This document shows, one piece after another, positions 1-11,272 of a DNA stretch of 64,000 bases. The stretch comes from Branchiostoma floridae (taxonomy: Eukaryota; Chordata; Leptocardii; Amphioxiformes; Branchiostomatidae): the NCBI RefSeq assembly GCF_000003815.2, contig NC_049985.1, positions 17,207,733-17,271,732 of the forward strand, given 5' to 3'. How positions within the stretch are numbered: the stretch's first letter is position 1; the number at the start of each line of letters is the position of its first letter. Under the pieces are notes generated by a model, which was not told the DNA's origin, searched no databases, and saw only the letters and a program-made list of their open reading frames with translations. A program made the translations under genes and the position numbers.

Positions 1-26
1 ATAACGGTCATGCCAGAGAGCCGACT

Positions 27-396
27 CGGTTGGTTGGTTGGTTGCTCAGAGGTTGGTTGGTTGGTTGGTCGGTTGGTTGGTTGGTCAGTTGCTCAGAGGT
101 TGGTTGGTTGGTTGGTCGTTTGCTCAGAGGTTGGTTGGTTGGTTGGTTGCTCAGAGGTTGGTTGGTTGGTTGGTCGGTCGGTTGGTTGGTTGGTTGCTCA
201 GAGGTTGGTTGGTTGGTTGGTTGGTTGGTTGGTTGGTTGGTTGGTCGGTCGGTTGGTTGCTCAGAGATTGGTTGGTTGGTTGGTTGGTTGGTTGGTTGGT
301 TGGATGGTCGGTCGGTCGGTCAGTCGGTCGGTCGGTTGCTCAGAGGTTGGTTGGTTGCTCAGAGGTTGGTTGGTTGCTCAGAGGTTGGTTGGTTGT
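27..396. repeat. GGTT-based minisatellite with CTCAGA interruptions
   Basis: About 370 bp built from GGTT/GGTC tetramers, broken at irregular intervals by the hexamer CTCAGA. All three plus frames stay open through it because the unit lacks stop codons. The predicted Gly-Trp-Leu-Val polypeptides are therefore artefacts of the repeat. Confidence 0.95.
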
Positions 397-655
397 TACA
401 CATTGTCAACCTCTCCTGACATACAAATGAATCAGTAAAATGCTTTTTTTAAAAGACCACTAGTACTCCAATTAATTTTGTTGCTTTTTGAATTTACAAA
501 ATAGATGATGCTGAACTAGAAGGCTAGCAGATGTTAGTTGTAGATTCCAGCTTTGCTCCAATCCTGATGTGTTGGAACCAAGCAGATACATAGGAAATTC
601 ATTGATCAACTCTTCAGTGAGGTTTGAGATACTTGAAAAAATTATGTATCATTCA

Positions 656-867
656 TACTGTAAATGCAGAAATGTTCGCGGTGGATTAATGTTCGCAGTT
701 TTCGCGGTGACCACTTCACCGCGAAATTAAATCCACCGCGAATATTTTTCTATTATGATATTAGACTGGAGTCTATGGTGTTACCGCGAAATTAAATTCA
801 CCGCAAAAAGTCCTTTTTCCCGCTACCGCGAAATTAAATCCCCGCGAACTTAAATGCATTTACAGTA
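656..867. mobile_element. MITE with TACTGTAAATGC termini
   Basis: The segment starts with TACTGTAAATGC and ends with GCATTTACAGTA, a 12-bp inverted terminal repeat. The inside is made of repeated pieces of the type ACCGCGAAATTAAAT in both orientations. There is no coding capacity. It is a non-autonomous DNA transposon (MITE). No clear target duplication could be fixed. Confidence 0.75.
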
Positions 868-1082
868 TTTTTGTTATATCCATGCTGCAAATTCACAGTG
901 CACATATGGACCGTACAGGAACCAGAGATACTGTTTGGCTATAACAGCTATAACTGTGGTGATGTCACGGTGACGCCCTGGCAGGGAAAAACCTGGTGCA
1001 TCATGGGAAGACAAAAGGTCAATTTACACATCCGTTTGTAATTTGATCTGCTAATTCATATATCAAGGAAAAGGGATGTTAC

Positions 1083-1232
1083 AGACTGTTACTGTGGAAT
1101 CCGAACCATGGAAACAGAGGCAGGGGAAGACCGCGAAAGTCGTATATTACGCAGCTTGCTGAAGACAGTGGTTTGGACCTGCAGCAACTTCCTGCAGTGA
1201 TGGATGGCAGAGAGGGGTCGATGATCAACTAG
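1083..1232 (+). pseudogene. LINE (non-LTR retrotransposon) C-terminal fragment
   Basis: Plus-strand reading gives a stretch of about 45 codons beginning LLLWNPNHGNRGRGRPRKSY and ending at a TAG. The pattern LW-P-HG-R-RGRP-K-Y, then about 20 residues with AEDSGL, then LP-AM-D-RE, is the usual tail following the reverse transcriptase of CR1/L2-like LINEs. No RT domain is present, so this is a short 5'-truncated relic. It lies just downstream of the 3' end of the minus-strand aminotransferase gene. Confidence 0.6.
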
Positions 1233-1354
1233 TAATGTGGAGATTCCAAGGGAGCTCGACAGAGTGAGTGTGTGAGTGAGTGAGAGCAATAAGCTAAATT
1301 CTTACACTGAGATTTAAACAAAAACAAAATATGTGAAATAACTCACCTGCAGGT

Positions 1355-4300
1355 TTACTGAGTGTCCTGCACCAGTAGATACGGCCAGTACGGGCCGGGG
1401 AAGTCTGGGAAGTCCTGCCTGCTCATGAGCGCCAGGACGGCATCCCTCAGCCGGGTGTAGTCCTCCCGGGAGTTGTACACGAAAGCTGAGATGCGGACCC
1501 AGAGCGCCTCCAACATGCACACCACCGCACACTGCACCCCGTGCTGCTGGTACATGTCGTACTGCAGGCTCATGGCCCCCCGGGGGGTGGGGGGGTACCG
1601 AGACTCAGCCCCGGGGGTCTGGGGCAGCGGCAGCTTGATACACTCCATGTACGGAGCCTGCAGGGACTGTGATTAAGCAAACAAACAAACATGACTGTGT
1701 GTGATAGGAGGAGGTTAAGCAGGATGCCTGCAAGGAGACTGCACATCATGGTGTTGTGTGTTATTATAAACCCCCTTGGGTCTTGTTGTACAATTAAATC
1801 AACAGATATATTCCTTACCCATTTAATGCTACATGGGTTACTCCTACATGTATCTGTCATTCATTCGCTACATTGTTCAAACAAATTTCTCAGTATAATT
1901 AAGTTTAATCAAATACTGGATAATTACAGCTACTGACTTCTGTACTTTAAGCAATAGAGGCTTCATTGACACTACAAAAGAACAGCAATTTTTTTATGAA
2001 AAACGTCTTTACCTCTGGTATCCCCAGAGTCTCAGTCTTCCATCCCTCCAAGAGCAGTTTGGTGGCGTCTTTCCGTAGCTTAGTGCTGTACTCCATTATG
2101 CTGCTCTGTGTACAGGCAAACAGTTGGATGTTTATGTTTGTGCCCGGCCAGAGGGGAACCTGATGTGTTCAGCATGGCTCCATCCCTCGGGGTGGGCACA
2201 AGTCTCAGCTATTCTGCCCCCTCCATCAATCATTTAAGTATGTGGCATCTTCATTTGGTCACAAACAGTGCATTAAAAGTCCAAATTTGCTGCCTTTAGA
2301 ATGTTGCGAATGGTGTTTTAGAGGGGAAAATTTCCTTGAGATTGCATGGAAACGGAAATTTCTTCTAGTGACTCGAGATTGAAAACTTGGAGACAGATTG
2401 GATAACTTGAGACTTGTGCCAAACTAGGATGGACTAAATTAAAATCCATCCATTTGTGGATAAATGATTTGCATTAAACCGAGACTGATCTCCTTAATTC
2501 ACTTTATTTAGCTTGCCAGTTTTCTGCACTAAGTCTTTTTCAATGTTTTTTTTTTCTTTAATTTTTCACAATGTAAAAAGGAAAGCAAAACAGGTGCATC
2601 AGCACATTCAAAAGTTGCCCTCCCTCACACTAAAGACAGCATCAATAATATAGTACAGTAAAAATGAACTTAATCTACAAAGTTAATATAAGATACAGCT
2701 CATTACAAATTACAATGAAGCATGATTACTTTATCGCATTTCTTTTAAAGATGAATTAGGACAAGCTTGCCAATTATTTGCTGTTAATGTGCTTCATTAG
2801 TTTGTGATAAAAGTTCCCTTCAGTGTCACCAGCTTGCAGTTTTCTCCTTCTGTGGCCCATTTCTTTGGCAGTACGGGGGTAGAAGCCATTGAAGTCATCA
2901 TCACAGTGCTTTGGAAAAGTCACATGACTTTTGGTACACCTAATAGATGCGTAGGGATTTGGCTCTAAGTTCCCAAGGGAGCAATCGATACACTTCATCT
3001 TCTGGAAACACTATTGCATCCCCTCCCTGTATCAGCGCAGCTGGGATGATAATTGTTTCTCAATTCCTTTTTTCAGGTACCCTGTATAGGGCCGCTGGAT
3101 GTGTTCACCATTCACAAGGCCCCCTAACTGCTGCAGATAGAGGATGTGTTCACTGCTCACAAGGCCCCCTAACTATACTGCAAATGAAGGATGTGTTCAC
3201 CATTCACATGGCCCCCTAACTACTGAAAATTAATATAGATGTGTACACCACTCACAAGGCCACCTAGCTACTGAGAATGAAGGACGTGTTGACCACTCAC
3301 AAGGCCCCCTAACTGCTGATGGAAGTTGATGGCTTCAGGTGAACAGAAGTAAGCAGAGTCGTCTCGAGTTCCCTGCATGTGGAACCTGTACAAAGATCAT
3401 TTACACAGGGCTACAGTGTCATGTTGGCGTAATAGGGTTCAGCCCATCACCCGAAGGTCCTGGGGCCCAAACCCCTGGTATGCCATTAATCTTGTATTGT
3501 TGGAGGAGAGAAGGGGGCTCCCCCTCCCCCCCCCCCCTCCCAGTACCCTGCCCTGAGGAGGGGGCTCCCCCAATACCGTGCCCTGAGACACAACCCACCG
3601 CCCCTACAGCCCCCAAAAAGGTTATAGAACTACCTTCTCAAAAAATGCCAAAAGGAAGATCAACATAAGCATGAAAACACTGTGTGACCTCAATCAACAT
3701 TCAGATTATTAAAGCCTACATGATCAGCCATGCATGGATAGTGAGTGTAAGTGATTCAGCTGCATGTTTCTTCAAGCACGGATTGGAGAATGCATGGTTA
3801 AGGCCCCCAAGCTTGGCTCGGGTATGCATGGTTAACTTGTGAGCAGACTTACAAGCCCCCCTAGCTGCCTGTGAAAGTTGAGTGCTTCGGCCGTGCAGAA
3901 GTACGGGGTGTCGTCCCTCGTGCCCTGCTTATGGAACCTTCAACACAGCAGCACAACTCACAGCAACAGGCTTTGTACACAAGTATTCATCTATTTACAT
4001 ATATTGAATTGTTAATGCAGTGTTTACAATGCAATCCCAAAAGTAAAATAGTGTGCCTGTAGGGAGAGACACTAAACTGCTGCGAGTATCCATGGGAACA
4101 AGTCAGAATAGCTCTGAGAAAGGTGACGTTCATTGAATAAAACACTAGAACACAAAGAATGTTGCTATTTGTGACTTACCAACCTGATGACATTACTCAA
4201 AGAAGCAGCATATACAAATGTATTTAGTGCCATGCTTAAAACTTATAGTTTTAGCTGTACATGACTGCATGTGAAAGTACTCAGGCAGTGGCATTTATTG

Positions 4301-7300
4301 CTGGTATCTAACTTGGATTCAGCTAAGTTATACAGAAGTGTAAATATTGTACCATTACTCGTCTCCGCAATACTAAAAGTTCATGAAGAGGTAGATCTGT
4401 GTCTTCAGTTTAAAGGAAAAGTCCTGAGCACAATGACAACTGTGCACATACTTACAGTACTACATAATATTATATATACTAATAGTAGTATATAGTATAA
4501 GTAGATCATCTGTACTTACTGATGCTGCAGGTCTTTCTGGAAGAACCAGGATGTAACGAGGGGGCGAACCGTAGCGTGGTGGTCGGAACGGACCCACAGG
4601 AACGCACAACCACGGGGCGCGAACAGCCACTTGTGAACAGTTCCTGCAACACATTACACTATCTTATAATATACAGGGTTCCTACAACACATTACACTTA
4701 TAAACAGCCACTTGTGAACACATTACACTTATAATGTACAGAGTCCCTGCAACATACAAACACTTGTACAGGGTCCCTGCAACATACAAACACGTGTACA
4801 GGGTCCCTGCAACATACACACTTATACAGGGTCCCTGCAACATACAAACACTTGTACAGGGTCCCTGCAACATACAAACACTTATATACAGGGTCCCTGC
4901 AACATACACACTTATACAGGAACAGGGTTCCAGCAAACATAAATAATACGTGTCCAGGTGAGACTTACCTGTATAATAATCTGCCCCAAGTTCCTCCAGC
5001 TGTAGCTCCTGTTGGCCAGGTGAGTGCGCTCCGTCCAACATCACCTGCACACCTTTCATGTGGCACAACGACACGAGGTCCGCTACAGGCATGGCCACGG
5101 CTGTGGGGCTTGTGATGGTGTCTACACGGGGTAATTTAAAATTATGAGCTTGTAGTTTTTTTTCTTCCTTTCTTTCTTTTCTTTTCTTTTCACAATGATG
5201 CATGTTCCTCACCTGCTATAACAGCTAGTTCTATCTGATATTCTAGCTGATCTTTTGCCTTACCTATACAGCCATCTTGATGTTGTTTCTCACCTACATG
5301 TATAACAGCTAGTTTGATGTTTCTCACCTATAACAGCTAGTTTGATGTTGCTTCTCACCTATAACTGCTGGTTTGATGTTGGGATGTTTCTCACCTATAA
5401 CAGCTAGTTTGATGTTGGAATGTTTCTCACCTATAACAGCTAGTTTGATGTTGTTTCTCACCTATAACAGCTAGTTTGATGTGGTGATGTTTCTCACCTA
5501 TAACAGCTAGTTTGATGTGGTGATGTTTCTCACCTATAACAGCTAGTTTGATGTTGTTTCTCACCTATAACAGCTAGTTTGATATTGAGATGTTTCTCAC
5601 CTATAACAGCTGGTTTGATGTTGGGATGTTTCTCACCTATAAAAGCTAGTTTGATGTTGTTTCTCACCTATAACAGCTAATTTGATGTGGTGATGTTTCT
5701 CACCTATAACAGCTAGTTTGATGTGGTGATGTTTCTCACCTATAACAGCTAGTTTGATGTGGTGATGTTTCTCACCTATAACAGCTAGTTTGATGTGGTG
5801 ATGTTTCTCACCTATAACAGCTAGTTTGATGTTGGGATGTTTCTCACCTATAACAGCTAGTTTGATGTGGTGATGTTTCTCACCTATAACAGCTAGTTTG
5901 ACGTTGGGATGTTTCTCACCTATAACAGCTAGTTTCATGTTGGGATGTTTCTCACCTATAACAGCTAGTTTGATGTTGGGATGTTTCTCACCTCTAACAG
6001 CTAGTTTGATGTCGGGATGTTTCTCACCTCTAACAGCTAGTTTGATGTTGGGATGTTTTCCCCTCTAACAACAAGTTTGATGTTGGGATGTTTCTCACCT
6101 ATATTACAGCTAGTTTGATGTTGGGATGTTTCTCACCTATATAACAAGCTAGTTTGATGTTGGGATTTTTTTCACCTATAACAGCTAGTTTGATGTTGAG
6201 ATGTTTCTCACCTATAAGAGCTAGTTTGATATTTGTTTCTAACCTCTAACAGCTAGTTTGATATTAGTTTCTCACCTCTAACAGCTAGTTTGATGTTGGG
6301 ATGTTTCTCACCTCTAACAGCTAGTATGATATTTGTTTCTCACCTNNNNNNNNNNNNNNNNNNNNNNNNNNNNNNNNNNNNNNNNNNNNNNNNNNNNNNN
6401 NNNNNNNNNNNNNNNNNNNNNNNNNNNNNNNNNNNNNNNNNNNNNNNNNNNNNNNNNNNNNNNNNNNNNNNNNNNNNNNNNNNNNNNNNNNNNNNNNNNN
6501 NNNNNNNNNNNNNNNNNNNNNNNNNNNNNNNNNNNNNNNNNNNNNNNNNNNNNNNNNNNNNNNNNNNNNNNNNNNNNNNNNNNNNNNNNNNNNNNNNNNN
6601 NNNNNNNNNNNNNNNNNNNNNNNNNNNNNNNNNNNNNNNNNNNNNNNNNNNNNNNNNNNNNNNNNNNNNNNNNNNNNNNNNNNNNNNNNNNNNNNNNNNN
6701 NNNNNNNNNNNNNNNNNNNNNNNNNNNNNNNNNNNNNNNNNNNNNNNNNNNNNNNNNNNNNNNNNNNNNNNNNNNNNNNNNNNNNNNNNNNNNNNNNNNN
6801 NNNNNNNNNNNNNNNNNNNNNNNNNNNNNNNNNNNNNNNNNNNNNNNNNNNNNNNNNNNNNNNNNNNNNNNNNNNNNNNNNNNNNNNNNNNNNNNNNNNN
6901 NNNNNNNNNNNNNNNNNNNNNNNNNNNNNNNNNNNNNNNNNNNNNNNNNNNNNNNNNNNNNNGATGTTTATCACCTTGTCTAACAGGTCCTGTGCGTGTC
7001 TCTACGTGGGATCTCACCTATAACAGCTAGTTTGATGTTGTTTCTCACATATAACAGCTAGTTTGATGTTGTTTCTCACCTAAAACAGCTAGTTTGATGT
7101 TGGGATGTTTCTCACCTATAACAGCTAGTTTGATGTTGGGATGTTTCTCCAGGGTGTCCCTGTACAGCTGCACTATCTGCTCAGCACTGGTGACGGGGGG
7201 AGAGATCTCCAGTGCCACACACTCTGCACCTGTGGGTGGGAAATCAGCAGTTTGAGAATCAATTTATGGACCATACGACATGGCCCGCTTGGTCAGTGAA

Positions 7301-9242
7301 GCGTATGTCTGGACCATTTGTGCAGTAAAAAATACTGTTACAACCAGGGACTCACTACCGTAGGTCTGTATTGTGGAACTAGAACCAGGGAGTCTCTAAC
7401 CTGGATCGTAGGTCTGACTGTGGGACTAGAACCAGGGACTCACTAATGTGATTCTAACCTGGAGCATAGGTCTGGAGTGTGGGACTAGAACCAGGGAGTC
7501 TCTAACCTGGAGCGTAGGTCTGGACTGTGGGACTAGAACCAGGGACTCACTAATGTGATTCTAACCTGGAGCATAGGTCTGGACTGTGGGACTAGAACCA
7601 GGGACTCACTAACGTGATTCTAACCTGGAGTGTGGGACTAGAACCAGGGAGTCTCTAACCTGAAGCATAGGTCTGGACTGTGGGACTAGAACCAGGGAGT
7701 CACTAACCTGGAGCGTAGGTCTGGACTGTGGGACTAGAACCAGGGACTCACTAACCTGAAGCATAGGTCTGGACTTTGGGACTAGAACCAGGGAGTCTCT
7801 AACCTGAAGCATAGGTCTGGACTGTGGGACTAGAACCAGGGAGTCACTAACCTGAAGCATAGGTCTGGACTGTGGGACTAGAACCAGGGACTCACTAACG
7901 TGATTCTAACCTGGAGTGTGGGACTAGAACCAGGGAGTCTCTAACCTGAAGCATAGGTCTGGACTGTGGGACTAGAACCAGGGAGTCACTAACCTGGAGC
8001 GTAGGTCTGGACTGTGGGACTAGAACCAGGGACTCACTAACCTGAAGCATAGGTCTGGACTTTGGGACTAGAACCAGGGAGTCTCTAACCTGAAGCATAG
8101 GTCTGGACTGTGGGACTAGAACCAGGGAGTCACTAACCTGAAGCATAGGTCTGGACTGTGGGACTAGAACCAGGGACTCACTAACGTGATTCTAACCTGG
8201 AGTGTGGGACTAGAACCAGGGAGTCACTAACCTGAAGCATAGTTCTGGACTGTGGGACTAGAACCAGGGAGTCACTAACCTGGAGCGTAGGTCTGGGCTG
8301 TGGGACTAGAACCAGGGAGCCACTAACCTGGAGCGTAGGTCTTGATCACCTCTGCAGTGAAGCGGACGGCTCCGTAGGTCAGGTTTGAGACCAGAACAGC
8401 GTCTCCGGGCTGGAACGGGAAGGACTTCAGGACGGAGTTCACAGCTGGGAACCGAGGAAACAACAACAAGGGGCAACTCATGTTATACAGCTGAATCTCA
8501 CAAACACAAACAAACACAATCTTACACATGGAACGGGGAGGACGGAATCCACAGCTGAGGACACAGTAAAACTGTGGTTAAACAGGCTGTACATATACAC
8601 AGGCACAAACTTACACACAAACTTACACAATCACTCACAAACTTACACACACACATACATAATATAATATCCATTGCAAACTCATGCCTGAAGGCTAATT
8701 GCAAAAATACATGTATGGAAGTTCAATGATGATAATGATACAATAACAAAGTGGACATTAAGTGAAATAGGGGTCATCAACTAGTGATACTTCTAAATTA
8801 AATCTAAAATGAATACTATTGGGTTTGATTTCTTTTCTGTACTAGTATGCAGTGGAGGATGAAATTCCCGACAATTTGGGAGACATATGTGTTGCGTGGT
8901 GCTAACAGAAAGACAGACACACATAATCACACGTACCCAAACTTACACACACATACCCACACACTTACACATACATACACAAACTTACACACACACACAC
9001 ACAAACTTTGACACACACACACATACACACACAAACTTACACAAACACACAAACACACACACACACACACACACAAACTTACACACACATACACACACAC
9101 ATACACGTACATACACAAACTTACTCACACACACACACACGAACTTTGACACACACACATACACACACAAACTTACACACACATACACACACACATACAC
9201 GTACATACACAAACTTACTCACACACACACACAAACTTTGAC

Positions 9243-9277
<35 letters not shown>

Positions 9278-10416
9278 GACACACACACACACACACAAAC
9301 TCACACACACACACAAACTTATCACACACACACACACACACACACACGACTCACCAGTAGTGGGGTTCTGTATGAACATGAGGTTCTCCTTCTTGGCCCC
9401 TACAAACTCGGCCAGAGCAGACACAGATTCCTGGAAGAGTCGGGGGGTTGTTTCCCGGAACCAGCGGTCCGGGGTGCGCTCTATCTCCAGATGGAGGCTG
9501 GACAGTAAAACAGGGCTGTTAGAAGATCAGACTTCAGTAGCATGGACTCATTTCTCAGGCCTTGGCACTGTGTTTGTCCCTCAGTAAGACATCCGGAGCG
9601 GGAGTTCCTGCTTAGAACTTTGTTCAGTCAGTCACCCAGACAAGTTTTGTAGTGTCAACTTCCGGCATAATGATAGTAGTACATGAAGTTCGCACTTATG
9701 GGTGATAGCCTGAATAAAAGCTCTCAACGGGAACTATGCGGCTCCAGATGTCTCTATAACAGGGGTGCCTAAGTAACCATACGATCCTAATGGAAAACAT
9801 ACGATCCTTACGGAAAACATACGATCCTTACGGAAAACATATGATCCTTACGGAAAACATACGATCCTTACGGAAAACATACGATCCTTACGAAAAACAT
9901 ATGATCCTTACGGAAAACATACGATCCTTACGGAAAACATACGATCCTTACGGAAAACATACGATCCTTACGGAAAACATACGATCCACTACTAAGAAAC
10001 ATACGATCCTTACGGAAAACATACGAACCACTACTAGGAAACATACGATCCTTACGGAAAACATACGATTCACTACTAGGAAACATACGATCCTTACGGA
10101 AAACATACGATCCACTACTAGGAAACATACGATCCTTACGGAAAACATACGATCCACTACTAGCTACAGTATCAGCGACTGTGGTGCGACAGATGTCTGT
10201 ATCTTCAGGAATGAGACCAGTCTAATACATACATCACACTAGTCAAAAGTTGACAGATGGAACTGATATCAAGAAGAGACTTTGTTTGGTTTTGACGTAC
10301 CTTTGCTGTTTCTCCCTCACTTTGCGGGGAATGGCCCCGTACGACCCGTGGTTGCACATAGCCGTGCCGGCCTCAAACAGGAAGTGGTCTTCCCTGCACC
10401 TCACCCCAAACTCCAT
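1355..10416 (-). CDS. Class V aminotransferase (isopenicillin-N epimerase / cysteine desulfhydrase-like)
   Basis: Hand-spliced coding exons on the minus strand: 10416-10301, 9497-9355, 8444-8328, 7229-7116, 5121-4969, 4643-4520, 3937-3853 (or alternative 3385-3301), 2105-2013, 1657-1355. All have GT/AG borders, phases match throughout, and the total is 1248 bp = 415 aa, normal for fold-type I enzymes of this family. The start ATG is followed by a stretch with the family motif NHGSYGAIPR. Exon 5 carries DGAHSPG, whose Asp contacts the PLP pyridine nitrogen. Exon 6 carries VHKWLFAPRG with the Schiff-base Lys. Exon 7 carries GTRDD. The protein is presumably a soluble PLP enzyme acting on amino acids; the substrate cannot be told from sequence. 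Introns 1-5 and the intron after exon 7b carry minisatellites, several fused to the splice sites. A 5' UTR probably extends to about 10475. Confidence 0.88.
3108..3300 (-). repeat. Tandem copies of the exon 7b end plus 5' splice site
   Basis: Read on the minus strand, the last bases of exon 7b and its donor (AGGGGGCCTTGTGAGTGG) recur about every 45-50 bp, giving four further degenerate copies after the true one (around 3252, 3203, 3150 and 3111). Most copies keep a GTGAGT-like donor preceded by the same exon bases. Confidence 0.85.
3301..3385 (-). CDS. Alternative exon 7b of the aminotransferase gene
   Basis: An 85-bp exon with a TACAG acceptor and a GTGAGT donor. It encodes a near-copy of exon 7a (3853-3937): both begin FH-QGTRDD and end QLGGL. 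The copies share length and phase (in 2, out 0), so including both would shift the frame. They can only be used as alternatives, unless one is dead. Both are fully open with conserved key residues. Confidence 0.75.
3853..3937 (-). CDS. Exon 7a of the aminotransferase gene
   Basis: An 85-bp exon with a TTGAAG acceptor and a GTAAGT donor, in phase with exon 6 upstream and exon 8 downstream. It encodes FHKQGTRDDTPYFC and ends LGGL. It is the upstream member of a duplicated exon pair. Its intron, between 3852 and 3386, has no minisatellite, unlike the intron after exon 7b. Confidence 0.78.
4677..4932 (-). repeat. Acceptor-side minisatellite in intron 5
   Basis: About eight units of 25-30 bp. On the minus strand each contains TGTTGCAGGGACCCTGTA, which resembles the genuine exon 6 acceptor (TGTTGCAG followed by GAAC at 4644). 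The array fills most of the 325-bp intron, so several acceptor-like CAGs lie upstream of the true one. Confidence 0.8.
5226..7113 (-). repeat. Donor-anchored minisatellite in intron 4
   Basis: Several dozen units of 27-38 bp, interrupted by the N gap at 6346-6962. On the minus strand each unit holds CATCAAACTAGCTGTTATAG followed by GTGAGAAACATCC. This is exactly the 3' end of exon 4 (coding NIKLAVI) plus its donor. The true exon ends at 7116, so the coding end and splice site have been copied all along the intron. Units vary in length: forms of about 27, 36 and 38 bp are mixed. Confidence 0.92.
6346..6962. other. Assembly gap (N)
   Basis: 617 undetermined bases inside the intron 4 minisatellite, presumably an unresolved part of the array. 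Open reading frames drawn across it are meaningless. Confidence 1.
7345..8327 (-). repeat. Donor-anchored minisatellite in intron 3
   Basis: About twenty units of 46-48 bp. On the minus strand the unit is AGACCTACGCTCCAG, the end of exon 3 (coding KTYAP), then GTTAGTGACTCCC, the donor, then a spacer ending in CCCACAG. A higher-order repeat is present: a block near 7609-7860 recurs at 7895-8146, 286 bp away, with identical translation. The last genuine copy is the exon end at 8328. Confidence 0.93.
8570..9352 (-). repeat. CA/GT-rich array with repeated GTAAGT, intron 2
   Basis: A low-complexity ACAC stretch punctuated by AAACTTACACAC. On the minus strand this reads GTGTGTAAGTTTGTG, so a GTAAGT hexamer recurs roughly a dozen times directly downstream of the exon 2 donor (9354). 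It is denser between 8890 and 9352. A short partial copy of exon 3 sequence lies at about 8525-8556. Confidence 0.8.
9788..10162 (-). repeat. 20-22 bp minisatellite in intron 1
   Basis: The plus-strand unit is AACATACGATCCTTACGGAA. In the second half it alternates with the variant CACTACTAGGAAACATACGA, giving a two-unit higher-order repeat. On the minus strand every standard unit contains CCGTAAGG and CGTATGTT, both resembling 5' splice sites. The true exon 1 donor is about 135 bp away at 10300. Confidence 0.9.
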
Positions 10417-11272
10417 GTCTGGTGTCGGGCTGGCCTACGCAGGACAGGGCTTCTCCTGGATACAAGGTGAGAAGCTGTGATCAGTTGGGTTGGGGTGCGT
10501 GGGGTCAGCATGTTCGGTACTAATAACTAGTAAGTATCAAAGTTTTTGTTCAGTATCGGCAAGTGTGAATATTAACCCCTAAGAACAACATTCAGGGTTC
10601 TAATACTTCTAAGCACAGCGACAGGGTAATATGTCAGAGGTCAAGGTCCCTGACCTGTAAACAGTTTCTGACCATTATCATTTTTGTGTAACAATGTCCA
10701 GACTTACTAATTAATATGTTTATGTCTTAGGGGCCTTTACCTTTGACATAGGACCCACAACTCATGTCGCTGCACATGCGTAATCATCATCATCATCATC
10801 ATGGGTTACCCCCATATAACCCTGCAAGGGAGCTGAGGTCCCGGGTTAGGGCGGGCAGCCCTCCTGCCTGGTGCGGAAGCTCTCAACTGTGGGAGCACTT
10901 ATAATTATTACCGCGCCAGGCAGGGAATTCCACTCCGGAATTGTTCTAGGAAAATATGAGTACTTGTATGTGTCTGTTCTTGCAAAGATTGGTTTGTACT
11001 TATGTTGATGGCTGCCTCGGGTTCGCCCTTGGGTCGGAATCAGTAGGTTCTGTGTGTCTATGTTAATCTTGTTGTTAACTAACTTGTAATCGGTACCGTG
11101 AACGTTATTAGATTAAAATACCCGCCGTGTGGTTGGGCGGCCCAGGCAGGCTGTAACGTGACTTATATAGTGCCTCCCGTTGTCGTGCAGTCAGGATTGA
11201 AACGTCTCTAAAGACCGCTAAACAGTTCGATAGTTCCTCGCCTGTTTACTGACACGCCGAACATGATTTAGC

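Noticed and set aside
10-438. Three overlapping open frames of about 130-140 codons rich in Gly, Trp, Leu, Val
   Set aside because: They arise because the GGTT/CTCAGA repeat has no stop codon in any plus frame; no gene context.
2774-3055. Minus-strand frames, one with GGDAIVFPEDEVYRLLPWE ending at a stop near 2947
   Set aside because: Looks protein-like but fits neither phase nor family of the surrounding aminotransferase gene; too short to assign. It may be a transposon relic.
6290-7030. Long open frames across the N gap
   Set aside because: They consist of undetermined residues and intron minisatellite.
5226-8327. Regularly spaced repeats resembling a CRISPR array
   Set aside because: The units contain exon ends and splice donors, vary in length, lack unique spacers, and lie in a eukaryotic intron.
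8887-9360. His/Thr-rich open frame of 157 codons
   Set aside because: CA-dinucleotide-rich intron repeat.
9790-10242. Open frame of 150 codons with repeated ENIRSLRKTYDPYG
   Set aside because: Minisatellite in intron 1 of the minus-strand gene; the frame is a by-product of the repeat.
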